DNA of 64,000 nt, taken from Pisaster brevispinus. Taxonomy: Eukaryota; Echinodermata; Asteroidea; Forcipulatida; Asteriidae. Shown one piece after another: positions 1 through 13,515 of this stretch. The stretch covers positions 62,001 to 126,000 of the forward strand of contig JAMKCF010000053.1 in NCBI GenBank assembly GCA_023634235.1, written 5' to 3'. The translations under genes and the position numbers were made by a program. A model generated the notes under the pieces. That model did no database searches and was not told the DNA's origin. It worked only from the letters and a program-made list of their open reading frames with translations. Each line of letters opens with the position of its first letter. Within the stretch, counting starts at the first letter, position 1.

Positions 1-413
1 TCTTTTTACAGCAAAATCACAATGATGTTTTGCGGGGCTTTCGGAATGTCCCCGCTTGCTGGTCTTTTCCGGTGTGAAGCCTTCCCGCAACGGCCGTACA
101 AATATAATTTTCGGATGCAGGAATACCTAAGGCAGAGTCAGGTCAAAAAATCATCTCTCTAGCCCTCCTAGATCGGGAGTTATTCCCAAAATCACCGCAC
201 TTTTATTTTGGGCCATTACCCTTGGTTTTTTTTTTTCAATTTCTCTTAGGGGTGGACCTAACATCTAGGCCGCTCGCCTCGCCTACAGAGACGTCAGCGA
301 CCCCAAATTTGCGAGAGAGAGAGCCTTTGAAACGGGCTTTAGAGTGGTACTAAAATTGTGCAGATCCGATATTGCCCTGGGGTCGATTTGACCCTCCTTA
401 TTCTGTATTTCTG

Positions 414-3400
414 TCTTTTTACAGCAAAATCACGTTGATGTTTTGCGGGGCTTTCGGAATGTCCCCGCTTGCTGGTCTTTTCCGGTGTGAAGCCTTCCCG
501 CAACGGCCGTACAAATATAATTTTCGGATGCAGGGATACGTAAGGCAGAGTCAGGTCAAAAAATCATCCCTCTAGCCCTCCTAGATCGGGAGTTATTCCA
601 AAATTCACCGCACTTTTGTTTTGGGCCATTACCCCTGCCGGCGCGACTTTGCTTTTCAGCCGGCCCCTGGTTTTTTTTTGTTGGTCAATTTTTCTTACGG
701 GTAGGCCTAACATCCAGGCCGCTCGCATCGCCTACAGAATCGTCAGCGACCCCAAATTTGCGGGAGAGAGAGCCTTTATAACGGGCTTTACAGTGGTACT
801 AAATTTGTGCAGATCCGATATTGCCCTGGGGGTGATTTGATCCTCCTTATTCTGTATTTGTGTCTTTTTACAGCAAAATCAGGTTGATGTTTTGCGGGGC
901 TTTCGGAGTTTCCCCGCTTGCTGGTCTTTTCCGGTGTGAAGCCTGGCCGCAACTGCCGTAAAAGTGTAATTTTCGGATGCAAGGATACCTAAGGCAGAGT
1001 CAGGTCTAAAAATCATCCCACTAGCCCTCCTAGATCGGGAGTTATTCCCAAATTCATCGCACTTTTGTTTTGGGCCATTACCCCTGCCGGCATGACCTTG
1101 CTTTTCAGCCGGCCCCTGGGTTTTTTTTTTTTTTTTGGCAATTTTTATTAGGGGTAGGCCTAACATCCAGGCCGCTTTTCTCACCTACAGAATCGTCAGC
1201 GACCCCAAATTTGCGGGAGAGAGAGCCTTTGAAACGGGCTTTACAGTGGTACTAAAATTGTGCCGATCCGATATTGCCCTGGGATCGATTTTACCCTCCT
1301 TATTCTGTATTTCTGTCTTTTTACAGCAAAATCAGGTTGATCTTTTGCGGGCTTTCGGAGTGTCCCCGCTTGCTGGTCTTTTCCGGTGTAAATCCTGCCC
1401 GCAACGGCCGTAAAAGTCTAATTTTCGGATGCAGGAATACCTAAGGCAGAGTCAGGTAAAAAAATCATCTCTCTAGCTCTCATAGATCGGGTGTTATTTC
1501 CAAAATCACCACACTTTTATTTTGGGCCATTACCCCTGTTTTGGGGGGTTCAATTTCTCTAAGGGGAGGGCCTAACATCCAGGCCGCTCGCATCGCCTAC
1601 AGAATCGTCAGCGACCCCAAATTTGCGGGAGAGAGAGCCTTTGAAACAGGCGTTACAGTGATACTAAAATTGTGCAGATCCGATATCGCCCTGGGGTCGA
1701 TTTGACTCTCCTTATTCTGTATTTCTGTCTTTTTACAGCAAAATCACGTTGATGTTTTGCGGGGCTTTCGGAATGTCCCCGCTTGCTGGTCTTTTCCGGT
1801 GTGAAGCCTTCCCGCAACGGCCGTACAAATATAATTTTCGGATGCAGGGATACGTAAGGCAGAGTCAGGTCAAAAAATCATCCCTCTAGCCCTCCTAGAT
1901 CGGGAGTTATTCCAAAATTCACCGCACTTTTGTTTTGGGCCATTACCCCTGCCGGCGCGACTTTGCTTTTCAGCCGGCCCCTGGTTTTTTTTTTTTGGTC
2001 AATTTTTCTTACGGGTAGGCCTAACATCCAGGCCGCTCGCATCGCCTACAGAATCGTCAGCGACCCCAAATTTGCGGGAGAGAGAGCCTTTGTAACGGGC
2101 TTTACAGTGGTACTAAATTTGTGCAGATCCGATATTGCCCTGGGGGTGATTTGATCCTCCTTATTCTGTATTTGTGTCTTTTTACAGCAAAATCAGGTTG
2201 ATGTTTTGCGGGGCTTTCGGAGTTTCCCCGCTTGCTGGTCTTTTCCGGTGTGAAGCCTGGCCGCAACTGCCGTAAAAGTGTAATTTTCGGATGCAGGGAT
2301 ACCTAAGGCAGAGTCAGGTCAAAAAATCACCCCACTAGCCCTCCTAGATCGGGAGTTATTCCCAAATTCATCGCACTTTTGTTTTGGGCCATTACCCCTG
2401 CCGGCATGACCTTGCTTTTCAGCCGGCCCCTGGGTTTTTTTTTTTTTTTTTGGCAATTTTTATTAGGGGTAGGCCTAACATCCAGGCCGCTTTTCTCGCC
2501 TACAGAATCGTCAGCGACCCCAAATTTGCGGGAGAGAGAGCCTTTGAAACGGGCTTTACACTGGTACTAAAATTGTGCCGATCCGATATTGCCCTGGGAT
2601 CGATTTTACCCTCCTTATTCTGTATTTCTGTCTTTTTACAGCAAAATCACGTTGATCTTTTGCGGGCTTTCGGAGTGTCCCCGCTTGCTGGTCTTTTCCG
2701 GTGTAAATCCTGCCCGCAACGGCCGTAAAAGTCTAATTTTCGGATGCAGGAATACCTAAGGCAGAGTCAGGTAAAAAATCATCTCTCTAGCTCTCATAGA
2801 TCGGGTGTTATTTCCAAAATCACCACACTTTTATTTTGGGCCATTACCCCTGTTTTGGGGGGTTCAATTTCTCTAAGGGGAGGGCCTAACATCCAGGCCG
2901 CTCGCATCGCCTACAGAATCGTCAGCAACCCCAAATTTGCGGGAGAGAGAGCCTTTGAAACAGGCTTTACAGTGATACTAAAATTGTGCAGATCCGATAT
3001 CGCCCTGGGGTCGATTTGAGTTTCCTTATTCTGTATTTCTGTCTTTTTACAGCAAAATCACGTTCATGTTTTGCGGGGCTTTCGGAGTGTCCCCGCTTGC
3101 TGGTCTTTTCCGGTATGAAGCCTGCCCGCAACGGCCATAAAAACATAATTTTCGGATGCAGGGATACCTAAGGCAGAGTCAGGTCAAAAAATTATCCCTC
3201 TAGCCCTCCTAGATCGGGAGTTATTCCCAAATTCACCGCACTTTTGTTTTGGGCCATTACCCCTGCCGGCGCGACTTTGCTTTTCAGCCGGCCCCTGGTT
3301 TGTTTTTGTTGGTCATTTTTTCTTACGGGTAGGCCTAACATCCAGGCCGCTCGCATCGCCTACAGAATTGTCAGCAACCCCAAATTTGCGGGAGAGAGAG

Positions 3401-4357
3401 CCTTTGAAACGGGCTTTACAGTGGTACTAAATATGTGCAGATCCGATATTGCCCTTGGGGTGATTTGATCCTCCTTATTCTGTATTTGTGTCTTTTTACA
3501 GCAAAATCAGGTTGATGTTTTGCGGGGCTTTCGGAGTTTCCCCGCTTGCTGGTCTTTTCCGGTGTGAAGCCTGGCCGCAACTGCCGTAAAAGTGAAATTT
3601 TCGGATGCAGGGATACCTAAGGCAGAGTCGGGTCAAAAAATCATCCCTCTAGCCCTCCTAGATCGGGAGTTATTCCCAAATTCATCGCACTTTTGTTTTG
3701 GGCCATTACCCCTGCCGGCATGACCTTGCTTTTCAGCCGGCCCCTGTTTTTTTGTTTGTTTTTTTTGGCAATTTTTATTAGGGGTAGGCCTAACATCCAG
3801 GCCGCTTTTCTCGCCTACAGAATCGTCAGCGACCCCAAATTTGCGGGAGAGAGAGCCTTTGAAACGGGCTTTACAGTGGCACTAAAATTGTGCCGATCCG
3901 ATATTGCCCTGGGGTCGATTTTACCCTCCTTATTCTGTATTTCTGTCTTTTTACAGCAAAATCACGTTGATCTTTTGCGGGCTTTCGGAGTGTCCCCGCT
4001 TGCTGGTCTTTTCCGGTGGAAATCCTGCCCGCAACGGCCGTAAAAGTCTAATTTTCGGATGCAGGAATACCTAAGGCAGAGTCAGGTAAACAAATCATCT
4101 CTCTAGCTCTCATAGATCGGGTGTTATTTCCAAAATCACCACACTTTTATTTTGGGCCATTACCCCTGTTTTTTGGGGTTCAATTTCTCTAAGGGGAGGG
4201 CCTAACATCCAGGCCGCTCGCATCGCCTACAGAATCGTCAGCGACCCCAAATTTGCGGGAGAGAGAGCCTTTGAAACGGGCTTTACAGTGGTACTAAAAT
4301 TGTGCAGATCCGATATCGCCCTGGGGTCGATTTGACCCTCCTTATTCTGTATTTCTG
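414..4357. repeat. Three copies of a 1314-bp trimeric higher-order repeat
   Basis: Anchors at 414, 1728, 3042 and 4358 are 1314, 1314 and 1316 bp apart. Each block holds one long monomer with a GGGGGTGATTTGATCC end, one long monomer with CGATTTTACCC, and one short monomer with a CCCCTGTTTTGGGG centre, in that order. Blocks are far more alike to each other than the three monomers within a block are, which defines a higher-order repeat made by unequal exchange of a three-monomer unit. Confidence 0.9.
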
Positions 4358-6488
4358 TCTTGTTACATCAAAATCACGTTCATGTTTTGCGGGGCTTTCG
4401 GAGTGTCCCCGTAAAAGTCAAATTTTCGGATGCAGGGATACCTCAGGCAGAGTCAGGTCAAAAAATCATCCCTCTAGCCCTCCTAGATCGGGAGTTATTC
4501 CAAAATTCACCGCACTTTTGTTTTGGGCCATTACCCCTGCCGGCACGACCTTGCTTTTCAGCCGGCCCCTGTGTTTTTCTTTTTGGTCAATTTTTCTTAG
4601 GGGTGGGCCTAACATCCAGGCCGCTCGCCTTGCTTACAGAATCGTCAGCAACCCCAAATTTGCGGCAGATAGAGCCTTTGAAACGGGCTTTACAGTGGTA
4701 CTAAAATTGTGCAGATCCGATATTGCCCTGGGGTCGATTTGACCCTCCTTATTCTGTATTTCTGTCTTTTTACAGCAAAATCACGTTAATGTTTTGCGGG
4801 GCTTTCGGAGTGTCCCCGCTTGCTGGTCTTTTCCGGTGTGAAGCCTGCCCGCAACAGCCGTAAAAGTCTAATTTTCGGATGCAGGGATACCTAAGGCAGA
4901 GTCAGGTCAGAAAATCATCCCTCTAGTCCTCCTAGATCGGGAGTTATTCTCAAATTTACCGCACTTTTGTTTTGGGCCATTACCCCTGCCGGCACGACCT
5001 TGCTTTTCAGCCGGCCCGTGGGTTGTTGGTTTTTTTTTTCAATTTTCTTAGGGGTAGGCCTAACATCCAGGCCGCTCACCTCGCCTACAGAAATGTCAGC
5101 GACCCAACATTTGCGGGAAAGAAAGCCTTTGAAACGGGCTTTACAGTGGTACTTAAATTGTGCAGATCCGATATTGCCCTTGGGGTGATTTGACCCTCCT
5201 TATTCTGTATTTCTGTCTTTTTACAGCAAAATCACGTTGATGTTTTGCGGGGCTTTCGGAGTGTACCCACTTGCTGGTCTCTTCCGGTGTGAAGCCTGCC
5301 CGCAACGTTAGTACAAATATAATTTTCGGATGCAGGAATACCTAAGGCAGAGTTAGGTAAAAAAATCATCTCTCTAGCCCTCCTAGATCAGGAGGAATTT
5401 CCAAAATCACTGCACTTTTATTTTGGCCATTACCCTGTTTTTTTTTGTTCAATTTCTCTAAGTGGTAGGCCTAACATCCTGGCCGCTCGCCTCGTCAACA
5501 GAATCGTCAGCGACCCCAAATTTGCGTGAGAGAGAGCCTTTGAAACGGGCTTTACAGTGGTACTAAAATTGTGCAGATCCGATATTGCCTTGGGGTCGAT
5601 TTGACCCTCCTTAATCTGTATTTCTGTCTTTTTACAGCAAAATCACTTTGATCTTTTGCGGGCTTTCGGAGTGTCCCCGCTTGCTGGTCTTTTCCGGTGG
5701 AAATCCTGCCCGCAACGGCCGTAAAAGTCTAATTTTCGGATGCAGGAATACCTAAGGCAGAGTCAGGTAAACAAATCATCTCTCTAGCTCTCATAGATCG
5801 GGTGTTATTTCCAAAATCACCACACTTTTATTTTGGGCCATTACCCCTGTTTTGGGGGGTTCAATTTCTCTAAGGGGAGGGCCTAACATCCAGGCCGCTC
5901 GCATCGCCTACAGAATCGTCAGCGACCCCAAATTTGCGGGAGAGAGAGAGCCTTTGAAACGGGCTTTACAGTGGTACTAAAATTGTGCAGATCCGATAAT
6001 GCCCTGGGGTCGATTTGACCCTCCTTATTCTGTATTTCTGTCTTTTTACAGCAAAATCACGTTGATGTTTTGCGGGGCTTTCGGAGTGTCCCCGCTTGCT
6101 GGTCTTTTCCGGTGTGAAGTCTGCCCGCAACGGCCGTAAAAGTCTAATTTTCGGATGCAGGGATACCTAAGGCAGAGTCAGGTCAAAAAATCATTCCTCT
6201 AGCCCTCTTAGATCGGGAGTTAATCCTAAATTCACTGCACTTTTGTTTTGGGCCATTACCCCTGCCGGCACGACTTTGCTTTTTAGCCGGCCCCAGGTTT
6301 GTTTTTTTTGGTCAATTTTTCTTAGGGTGGGCCTAACATCCAGGCCGCTCGTCTCGTCTACAGAATCGTTAGCGACCCCAAATTTGCAAGAGAGAGAGCC
6401 TATGAGACGGGCTTTACAGTGGTACTAAAATTGTGCAGATCCGATAATGCCCTGGGGTCGATTTGACCCTCCTTATTCTGTATTTCTG

Positions 6489-6940
6489 TCTTTTTACAGC
6501 AAAATCACGTTGATGTTTTGCGGGGCTTTCGGAGTGTCCCCGCTTGCTGGTCTTTTCCGGTGTGAAGTCTGCCAGCAACGGCCGTAAAAGTCTAACTTTC
6601 GGATGCAGGGATACCTCAGGCAGAGTCAGGTCAAAAAAATCATTCCTCTAGCCCTCCTAGATCGGGAGTTATTCCCAAATTCACCGCACTTTTGTTTTGG
6701 GCCATTACCCCTGCCGGCACGACCTTGCTTTTCATCCGGCCCCTGGGTTGCTTTTTGGGGGGTCAATTTTTCTTAGGGGTAGGCCTAACATCCAGGCAGC
6801 TCGCCTCGCCTACAGAATTGTCAGCGACCCAAAATTCGCGGGAGAGAGAGCCTTTGAAACGGGCTTTACAGTGGGACTAAAATTGTGCAGATCCGATAAT
6901 GCCCTGGGGTCGATTTGACCCTCATTATTCTGTATTTCTG
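6489..6940. repeat. Representative long satellite monomer (452 bp) with several small hairpins
   Basis: In order this monomer shows a pyrimidine-rich TTTCTGTCTTTTTACAG, a GGGG/CCCC hairpin around the TTTCGGAGTGT loop, a GCAGAGTCAGGTCAAA segment, a CTCC/GGAG hairpin around TAGATCG, the GCCGGC module (here the second copy has mutated to TCCGGC), a T-rich and G-rich tract ending TTTTTCTTAG, a GGCCT/AGGC inverted pair, and GGGTC/GACCC around GATTT. The small inverted repeats recur in most other monomers. Shown as an anatomy reference for the whole array. Confidence 0.75.
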
Positions 6941-8212
6941 TCTTTTTACAGCAAAATCACGTTGATGTTTTACGGGGCTTTCGGAGTGTCCCCGCTTGCT
7001 GGTCTTTTCCGGTATGAAGCCTGCCTGCAACGGCCGTTAAAGTCATATTTTCAGATGCAAGGTTACCTAAGGCAGAGTCTGGTGAAAAAATCATTTCTCT
7101 AGCCCTCCTAGATCGGGAGTTAATCCCAAATTCAATGCACTTTTGTTTTGGGCCATTACCCCTGCCGGCACGACTTTGCTTTTCAGCCGGCCCCTGGTTT
7201 TTTTTTTTTTTGTAAATTTTTCTTAGGGGTGGGCCTAACATACAGGCCGCTCGCATCGTTTACAGAATCGTCAGCAACTCCAAACTCACGGGAAAGAGAG
7301 TCCTTGAAACGGGCTTTACAGTGGTACTAAAATTGTGCAGATCCAATATTGCCTTGGGGTCGATTTGACCCTCCTTAATCTGTATTTCTGTCTTTTTACA
7401 GCAAAATCACGTTGATGTTTTACGGGGCTTTCGGAGTGTCCCCGCTTGCTGGTCTTTTCCGGTATGAAGCCTGCCTGCAACGGCCGTTAAAGTCATATTT
7501 TCAGATGCAAGGATACATAAGGCAGAGTCTGGTGAAAAAATCATCTCTCTAGCCCTCCTAGATCGGGAGTTATTTCCAAATGCACCTCACTTTTGTTTAA
7601 GGCCATTACCCCTGTTTTTTTGTTTAATTTCTCTAACGGGTGGGCCTAACATACAGGCCGCTCGCATCGTTTACAGAATCGTCAGCAATTCCAAACTCAC
7701 GGGAAAGAGAGTCCTTGAAACGGGCTTTACAGTGGTACTAAAATTGTGCAGATCCGATATTGCCTTGGGGGCGATTTGATCCTCCTTAATCTGTATTTCT
7801 GTCTTTTTACAGCAAAATCACGTTGATGTTTTACGGGGCTTTCAGAGTGTCCCCGCTTGCTGGTCTTTTCCGGTATGAAGCCTGCCTGCAACGGCCGTTA
7901 AAGTCATATTTTCAGATGCAAGGATACCTAAGGCAGAGTCTGGTGAAAAAAATCATCTCTCTAGCCCTCCTAGATCGGGAGTTATTCCCAAATGCACCGC
8001 ACTTTTGTGTTAGGCCATCACCACTGTTTTTTTGTGTAATTTCTCTAACGGGTGGGCCTAACATCCAGGCCGCTCGCCTCGTTTACAGAATCGTCAGCAA
8101 TTCCAAACTCACGGGAAAGAGAGTCCTTGAAACGGGCTTTACAGTGGGACTAAAATTGTGCAGATCCGATATCGCCCTGGGGTCGATTGACCCTCCTTAT
8201 TCTGTATTTCTG

Positions 8213-9785
8213 TCTTTTTACATCAAAATCACGTTGATGTTTTGCGGGGCTTTCGGAAAGTCCCCGTATGCTGGTCTTTTCCGGTGTGAAGCCTGCCCGC
8301 AACGGCCGTACAAATATAATTTTCGGATGCAGGGATACCTAAGGCAGAGTCAGGTAAAAAAATCATCCCTCTAGCCCTCTTAGATCGGGAGTTATTCCCA
8401 AAATTACCGAACTTTTATTTTGGGCCATTACCCCTGCCGGCACGACTTTGCTTTTCAGCCGGCCCATGTTTTTTTTTTTTTTTTTTTCAATTTTTCTTAG
8501 GTGTAGGCCTTACATCCAGGCCGCTCGACTCGCCTACAGAATCGTCAGCAACCCAAAATTTGCGGGAGAGAGAGCCTTTGAAACGGGCTTTACAGTGGTA
8601 CTAAAATTGTGCACATCCGATATTGCACTGGGGTCGATTTGACCCTCCTTATTCTGTATTTCTGTCTTTTTACAGCAAAATCACGTTGATGTTTTGAGGG
8701 GCTTTCGGAGTGTCCCCGCTTGCTGGTCTTTTCCGGTGTGAAGCCTGCCCGCAACGGCCGTACAACTATAATTTTCGGATGCAGGGAAACCTAAGGCAAA
8801 ATCACCGAACTTTTATTTTGGGCCATAATACCCCTGTTTTTTTTTTTTTTTTGTTCAATTTCTCTTAGGGGTGGGCCTAACATCCAGGCCGCTTGCCTCG
8901 CCTAAAGAATCGTCAGCAACCCCAAACTCACGGTAGAGAGAGCCCTTGAAACGGGCTTTACAGTGGTACTAAAATTGTGCAGATCCGATATTGCCCTGGG
9001 GGTGATTTGACCCTCCTTATTCTGTATTTCTGTCTTTTTACAGCAAAATCACGTTCATGTTTTGCAGGGCTTTAGGAGTGTCCCCGCTTGCTGGTCTTTT
9101 CCGGTGTGAAGCCTGCCCGCAACGGCCGTACAAATATAATTTTCGGATGCAGGGATACCTAAGGCAGAGTCAGGTCAAAAAATCATCCCTCTAGCCCTCC
9201 TAGATCGGGAGTTATTCCCAAAATCACCGCACTTTTATTTTGGGCCTTTACCCCTGCCGGCACGACCTTGCTTTTCAGCCGGCCCCTGGGTTTTTGGTTT
9301 TTTTTGGTCAATATTTCTTAGGGGTAGGCCTAACACCCAGGCCGCTCGCCTCGCCTACAGAATCGTCAGCGACCCAAAATTTGCGGGAGAGAGAGCCTTT
9401 GAAACGGGCTTGACAGTGGTACTAAAATTGTGCAGATCCGATATTGCCCTGGGGTCGATTTGACCCTCCTTATTCTGTATTTCTGTCTTTTTACAGCAAA
9501 ATCACGTTGATGTTTTGAGGGGCTTTCGGAGTGTCCCCGCTTGCTGGTCTTTTCCGGTGTAAATCTTGCCCGCAACGGCCTTAAAAGTCTAATTTTCGGA
9601 TGCAAGGATACCTAAGGTAGAGTTACGTCAAAAAATCGTCCGTCTAGCCCTCCTAGATCGGGAGTTATTCCCAAATTCACCGCACTTTTGTTTTGGGATA
9701 TTACCCCTGCCGGCACGACCTTGCTTTTCATCCGGCCCCTGGGTTGTTTTTTGGGGGTCAATTTTTCTTAGGGGTAGGCCTAACA
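8213..9785. repeat. Satellite block A, first copy of a 1.57-kb duplicated segment
   Basis: This block and 11949-13515 share monomer-specific variants: CATCAAAATCACG at the anchor, GGAAAGTCCCCGTATG, an identical deletion scar near 8788 that joins AACCTAAGGCA to AAATCACCGAAC, a GCCTTTACCCC variant, AACACCCAGG and GGGATATTACCCC. Offsets stay at about 3734-3737 bp, so the whole block was copied as a unit. Confidence 0.85.
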
Positions 9786-10793
9786 TCCAGGCCGCTCGCC
9801 TCGCCTACAGAATCGTCAGCGACCCCAAATTTGCGGGGAAGAGAGCCTTTGAAACGGGCTTGACAGTGGTACTAAAATTGTGCAGATCCGAAATTGCCCT
9901 GGGGTGATTTGACCCTCCTTATTCTGTATATCTGTCTTTTTACAGCAAAATCACGTTCATGTTTTGCGGGGCCTTCAGAGTGTCCCCACTTGCTGGTCTT
10001 TTCCGTTGTGAATCTTGCCCGCAACGGCCGTAAAAGTCTAATTTTCGGATGCAGGGATACCTAAGGTAGAGTTAGGTCAAAAAATCGTCCGTCTAGCCCT
10101 CCTAGATCGGGAGTTATTCCCAAATTCACCGCACTTTTGTTTTGGGCTATTACCCCTGCCGGCACGACCTTGCTTTTCAGCCGGCCCCTGGGTTGTTTTT
10201 TGGGGGTCAATTTTTCTTAGGGGTAGGCCTAACATCCAGGCCGCTCGCCTCGCCTACAGAATCGTCAGCGACCCCAAATTTGCGGGAAAGAGAGCCTTTG
10301 AAACGGGCTTGACAGTGGTACTAAAATTGTGCAGATCCGATATTGCCCTGGGGTGATTTGACTCTCCTTATTCTGTATATCTGTCTTTTTACAGCAAAAT
10401 CACGTTCATGTTTTGCGGGGCCTTAAGAGTGTCCCCGCTTGCTGGTCTTTTCCGGTGTGAATCTTGCCCGCAACGGCCGTAAAAGTCTAATTTTCGGATG
10501 CAGGGATACCTAAGGTAGAGTTAGGTCAAAAAATCGTCCATCTAGCCCTCCTAGATCGGGAGTTATTCCCAAATTCACCGCACTTTTGTTTTGGGCTATT
10601 ACCCCTGCCGGCACGACCTTGCTTTTCAGCCGGCCCCTGGGTTGTTTTTTGGGGGTCAATTTTTCTTAGGGGTAGGCCTAACATCCAGGCCGCTCGCCTC
10701 GCCTACAGAATCGTCAGCGACCCAAAATTTGCGGGAGAGAGAGCCTTTGAAACGGGCTTGACAGTGGTACTAAAACTGTGCAGATCCGATATT
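9440..10793. repeat. Locally homogenised run of ~448-bp monomers
   Basis: Three successive monomers share the private variants AGGTAGAGTTA and AAAAAATCGTC and a GGGTTGTTTTTTGGGGG tract in place of a pure poly-T. The run ends at about 10794 with a deletion that joins GATATTGCCC directly to AGAGTCAGGTC, removing roughly 170 bp of the next monomer. Confidence 0.8.
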
Positions 10794-11948
10794 GCCCAGA
10801 GTCAGGTCAAAAAATCATCCCTCTAGCCCTCCTAGATCGGGAGTTATTCCCAAAATCACCGCACTTTTATTTTGGGCCATAATGCCCCTGTTTTTTTTTT
10901 GTTCAATTTCTCTAAGGGGTAGGCCTAACATCCATGCCGCGCGTCTCGCCTACAGAATCGTCAGCAACCCCAAACTCACGGGAGAGAGAGCCCTTGAAAC
11001 GGGCTTTAGAGTGGTACTAAAATTGTGCAGATCCGATATTGCCCTGGGGTCGATTTGACCCTCCTTATTCTGTAATTCTGTCTTTTTACAGCAAAATCAC
11101 GTTGATGTTTTTCGGGGCTTTCGGAGTGTCCCCCCTTGCTGGTCTTTTCCGGTGTGAAGCTTGCCCGCAACGGCCGTAAAAGTCTAATTTTCTCATGCAG
11201 GGATACCTACGGCAGAGTCAGGTAAAAAAATCATTTCTCTAGCCTTCCTAGATCGGGAGTTATTTCCAAAATCACCATACTTTTATTTTGGGCCATTACC
11301 CCTGGTTTGTTTTTGTTCAATTTCTCTAAGGGATGGGCCTAATATCCAGGCCGCTCACCTCGCCTACAGAATAGTCAGCTACCCCAAATTTGCGGGAAAG
11401 AGAGCCTTTGAACTGGGCTTTACAGTGGTACTAAAATTGTGCAGATCCGATATTGCCCTGGAGTCGATTTGACCCTCCTTATTCTGTACTTCTGTCTTTT
11501 TACAGCAAAATCACGTTGATGCTTTGCGGGGCTTTCGGAGTGTCCCCTCTTGCTGGTCTTTTCCGGTGTGAATCCTGCCCGCAACGGCCGTAAAAGTGTA
11601 ATTTTCGGATGCAGGGATACCTAAGGCAGAGTCAGGTAAAAAAATCATCCCTCTAGTCCTCCTAGATCGGGAGTTATTCCCAAATTCACCGCACTTTTGT
11701 TTTGGGCCATTACCCCTGCCGGCACGACTTTGCTTTTCAGCCGGCCCGTGTTTTTTTTTTTTTTTTTTTGTCAATTTTTCTTAGGGGTAGGCCTTACATC
11801 CAGGCCGCTCGCCTCGTCTACAGAATCGTCAGCAACCCAACATTTGCGGGAGAGAGAGCCTTTGAAACGGGCTTTACAGTGGTACTAAAATTGTGCAGAT
11901 CCGATATTGCACTGGGGTCGATTTGACCCTCCTTATTCTGTATTTCTT

Positions 11949-13515
11949 TCTTTTTACATCAAAATCACGTTGATGTTTTGCGGGGCTTTCGGAAAGTCCC
12001 CGTATGCTGGTCTTTTCCGGTGTTAAGCCTGCCCGCAACGGCCGTACAAATATAATTTTCGGATGCAGGGATACCTAAGGCAGAGTCAGGTAAAAAAATC
12101 ATCCCTCTAGCCCTCTTAGATCGGGAGTTATTCCGAAAATTACCGAACTTTTATTTTTGGGCCATTACCCCTGCCGGCACGACTTTGCTTTTCAACCGGC
12201 CCGTGTTTTTTTTTTGTTTTTTTTTCAATTTTTCTTAGGTGTAGGCCTTACATCCAGGCCGCTCGACTCGCCTACAGAATCGTCAGCAACCCAAAATTTG
12301 CGGGAGAGAGAGCCTTTGAAACGGGCTTTACAGTGGTACTAAAATTGTGCACATCCGATATTGCACTGGGGTCGATTTGACCCTCCTTATTCTGTATTTC
12401 TGTCTTTTTACAGCAAAATCACGTTGATGTTTTGAGGGGCTTTCGGAGTGTCCCCGCTTGCTGGTCTTTTCCGGTGTGAAGCCTGCCCGCAACGGCCATA
12501 CAAATATAATTTTCGGATGCAGGGAAACCTAAGGCAAAATCACCGAACTTTTATTTTGGGCCATAATACCCCTGTTTTTTGGTTTTTTTTCAATTTCTCT
12601 AAGGGGTGGGCCTAACATCCAGGCCGCTTGCCTCGCCTAAAGAATCGTCAGCAACCCCAAACTCACGGTAGAGAGAGCCCTTGAAACGGGCTTTACAGTG
12701 GTACTAAAATTGTGCAGATCCGATATTGCCCTAGGGGTGATTTGACCCTCCTTATTCTGTATTTCTGTCTTTTTACAGCAAAATCACGTTCATGTTTTGC
12801 AGGGCTTTAGGAGTGTCCCCGCTTGCTGGTCTTTTCCGGTGTGAAGCCTGCCCGCAACGGCCGTACAAATATAATTTTCGGATGCAGGGATACCTAAGGC
12901 AGAGTCAGGTCAAAAAATCATCCCTCTAGCCCTCCTAGATCGGGAGTTATTCCCAAAATCACCGCACTTTTATTTTGGGCCTTTACCCCTGCCGGCACGA
13001 CCTTGCTTTTCATCCGGCCCCTGGGTTTTTGTTTTTTTTTGTCAATTTTTCTTAGGGGTAGGCCTAACACCCAGGCCGCTCGCCTCGCCTACAGAATCGT
13101 CAGCGACCCAAAATTTGCGGGAGAGAGAGCCTTTGAAACGGGCTTGACAGTGGTACTAAAATTGTGCAGATCCGATATTGCCCTGGGGTCGATTTGACCC
13201 TCCTTATTCTGTATTTCTGTCTTTTTACAGCAAAATCACGTTGATGTTTTGCGGGGCTTTCGGAGTGTCCCCGCTTGCTGGTCTCTTCCGGTGTAAATCT
13301 TGCCCGCAACGGCCTTAAAAGTCTAATTTTCGGATGCAAGGATACCTAAGGTAGAGTTACGTCAAAAAATCGTCCGTCTAGCCCTCCTAGATCGGGAGTT
13401 ATTCCCAAATTCACCGCACTTTTGTTTTGGGATATTACCCCTGCCGGCACGACCTTGCTTTTCAGCCGGCCCCTGGGTTGTTTTTTGGGGGTAAATTTTT
13501 CTTAGGGGTAGGCCT
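11949..13515. repeat. Satellite block A, second copy (offset ~3736 bp)
   Basis: Second copy of the block at 8213-9785, with the same deletion scar near 12523. It differs mainly in poly-T length and scattered substitutions. Similarity drops near 13515, where the downstream monomer has CCAGGACGCTCG instead of CCAGGCCGCTCG. Confidence 0.85.
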
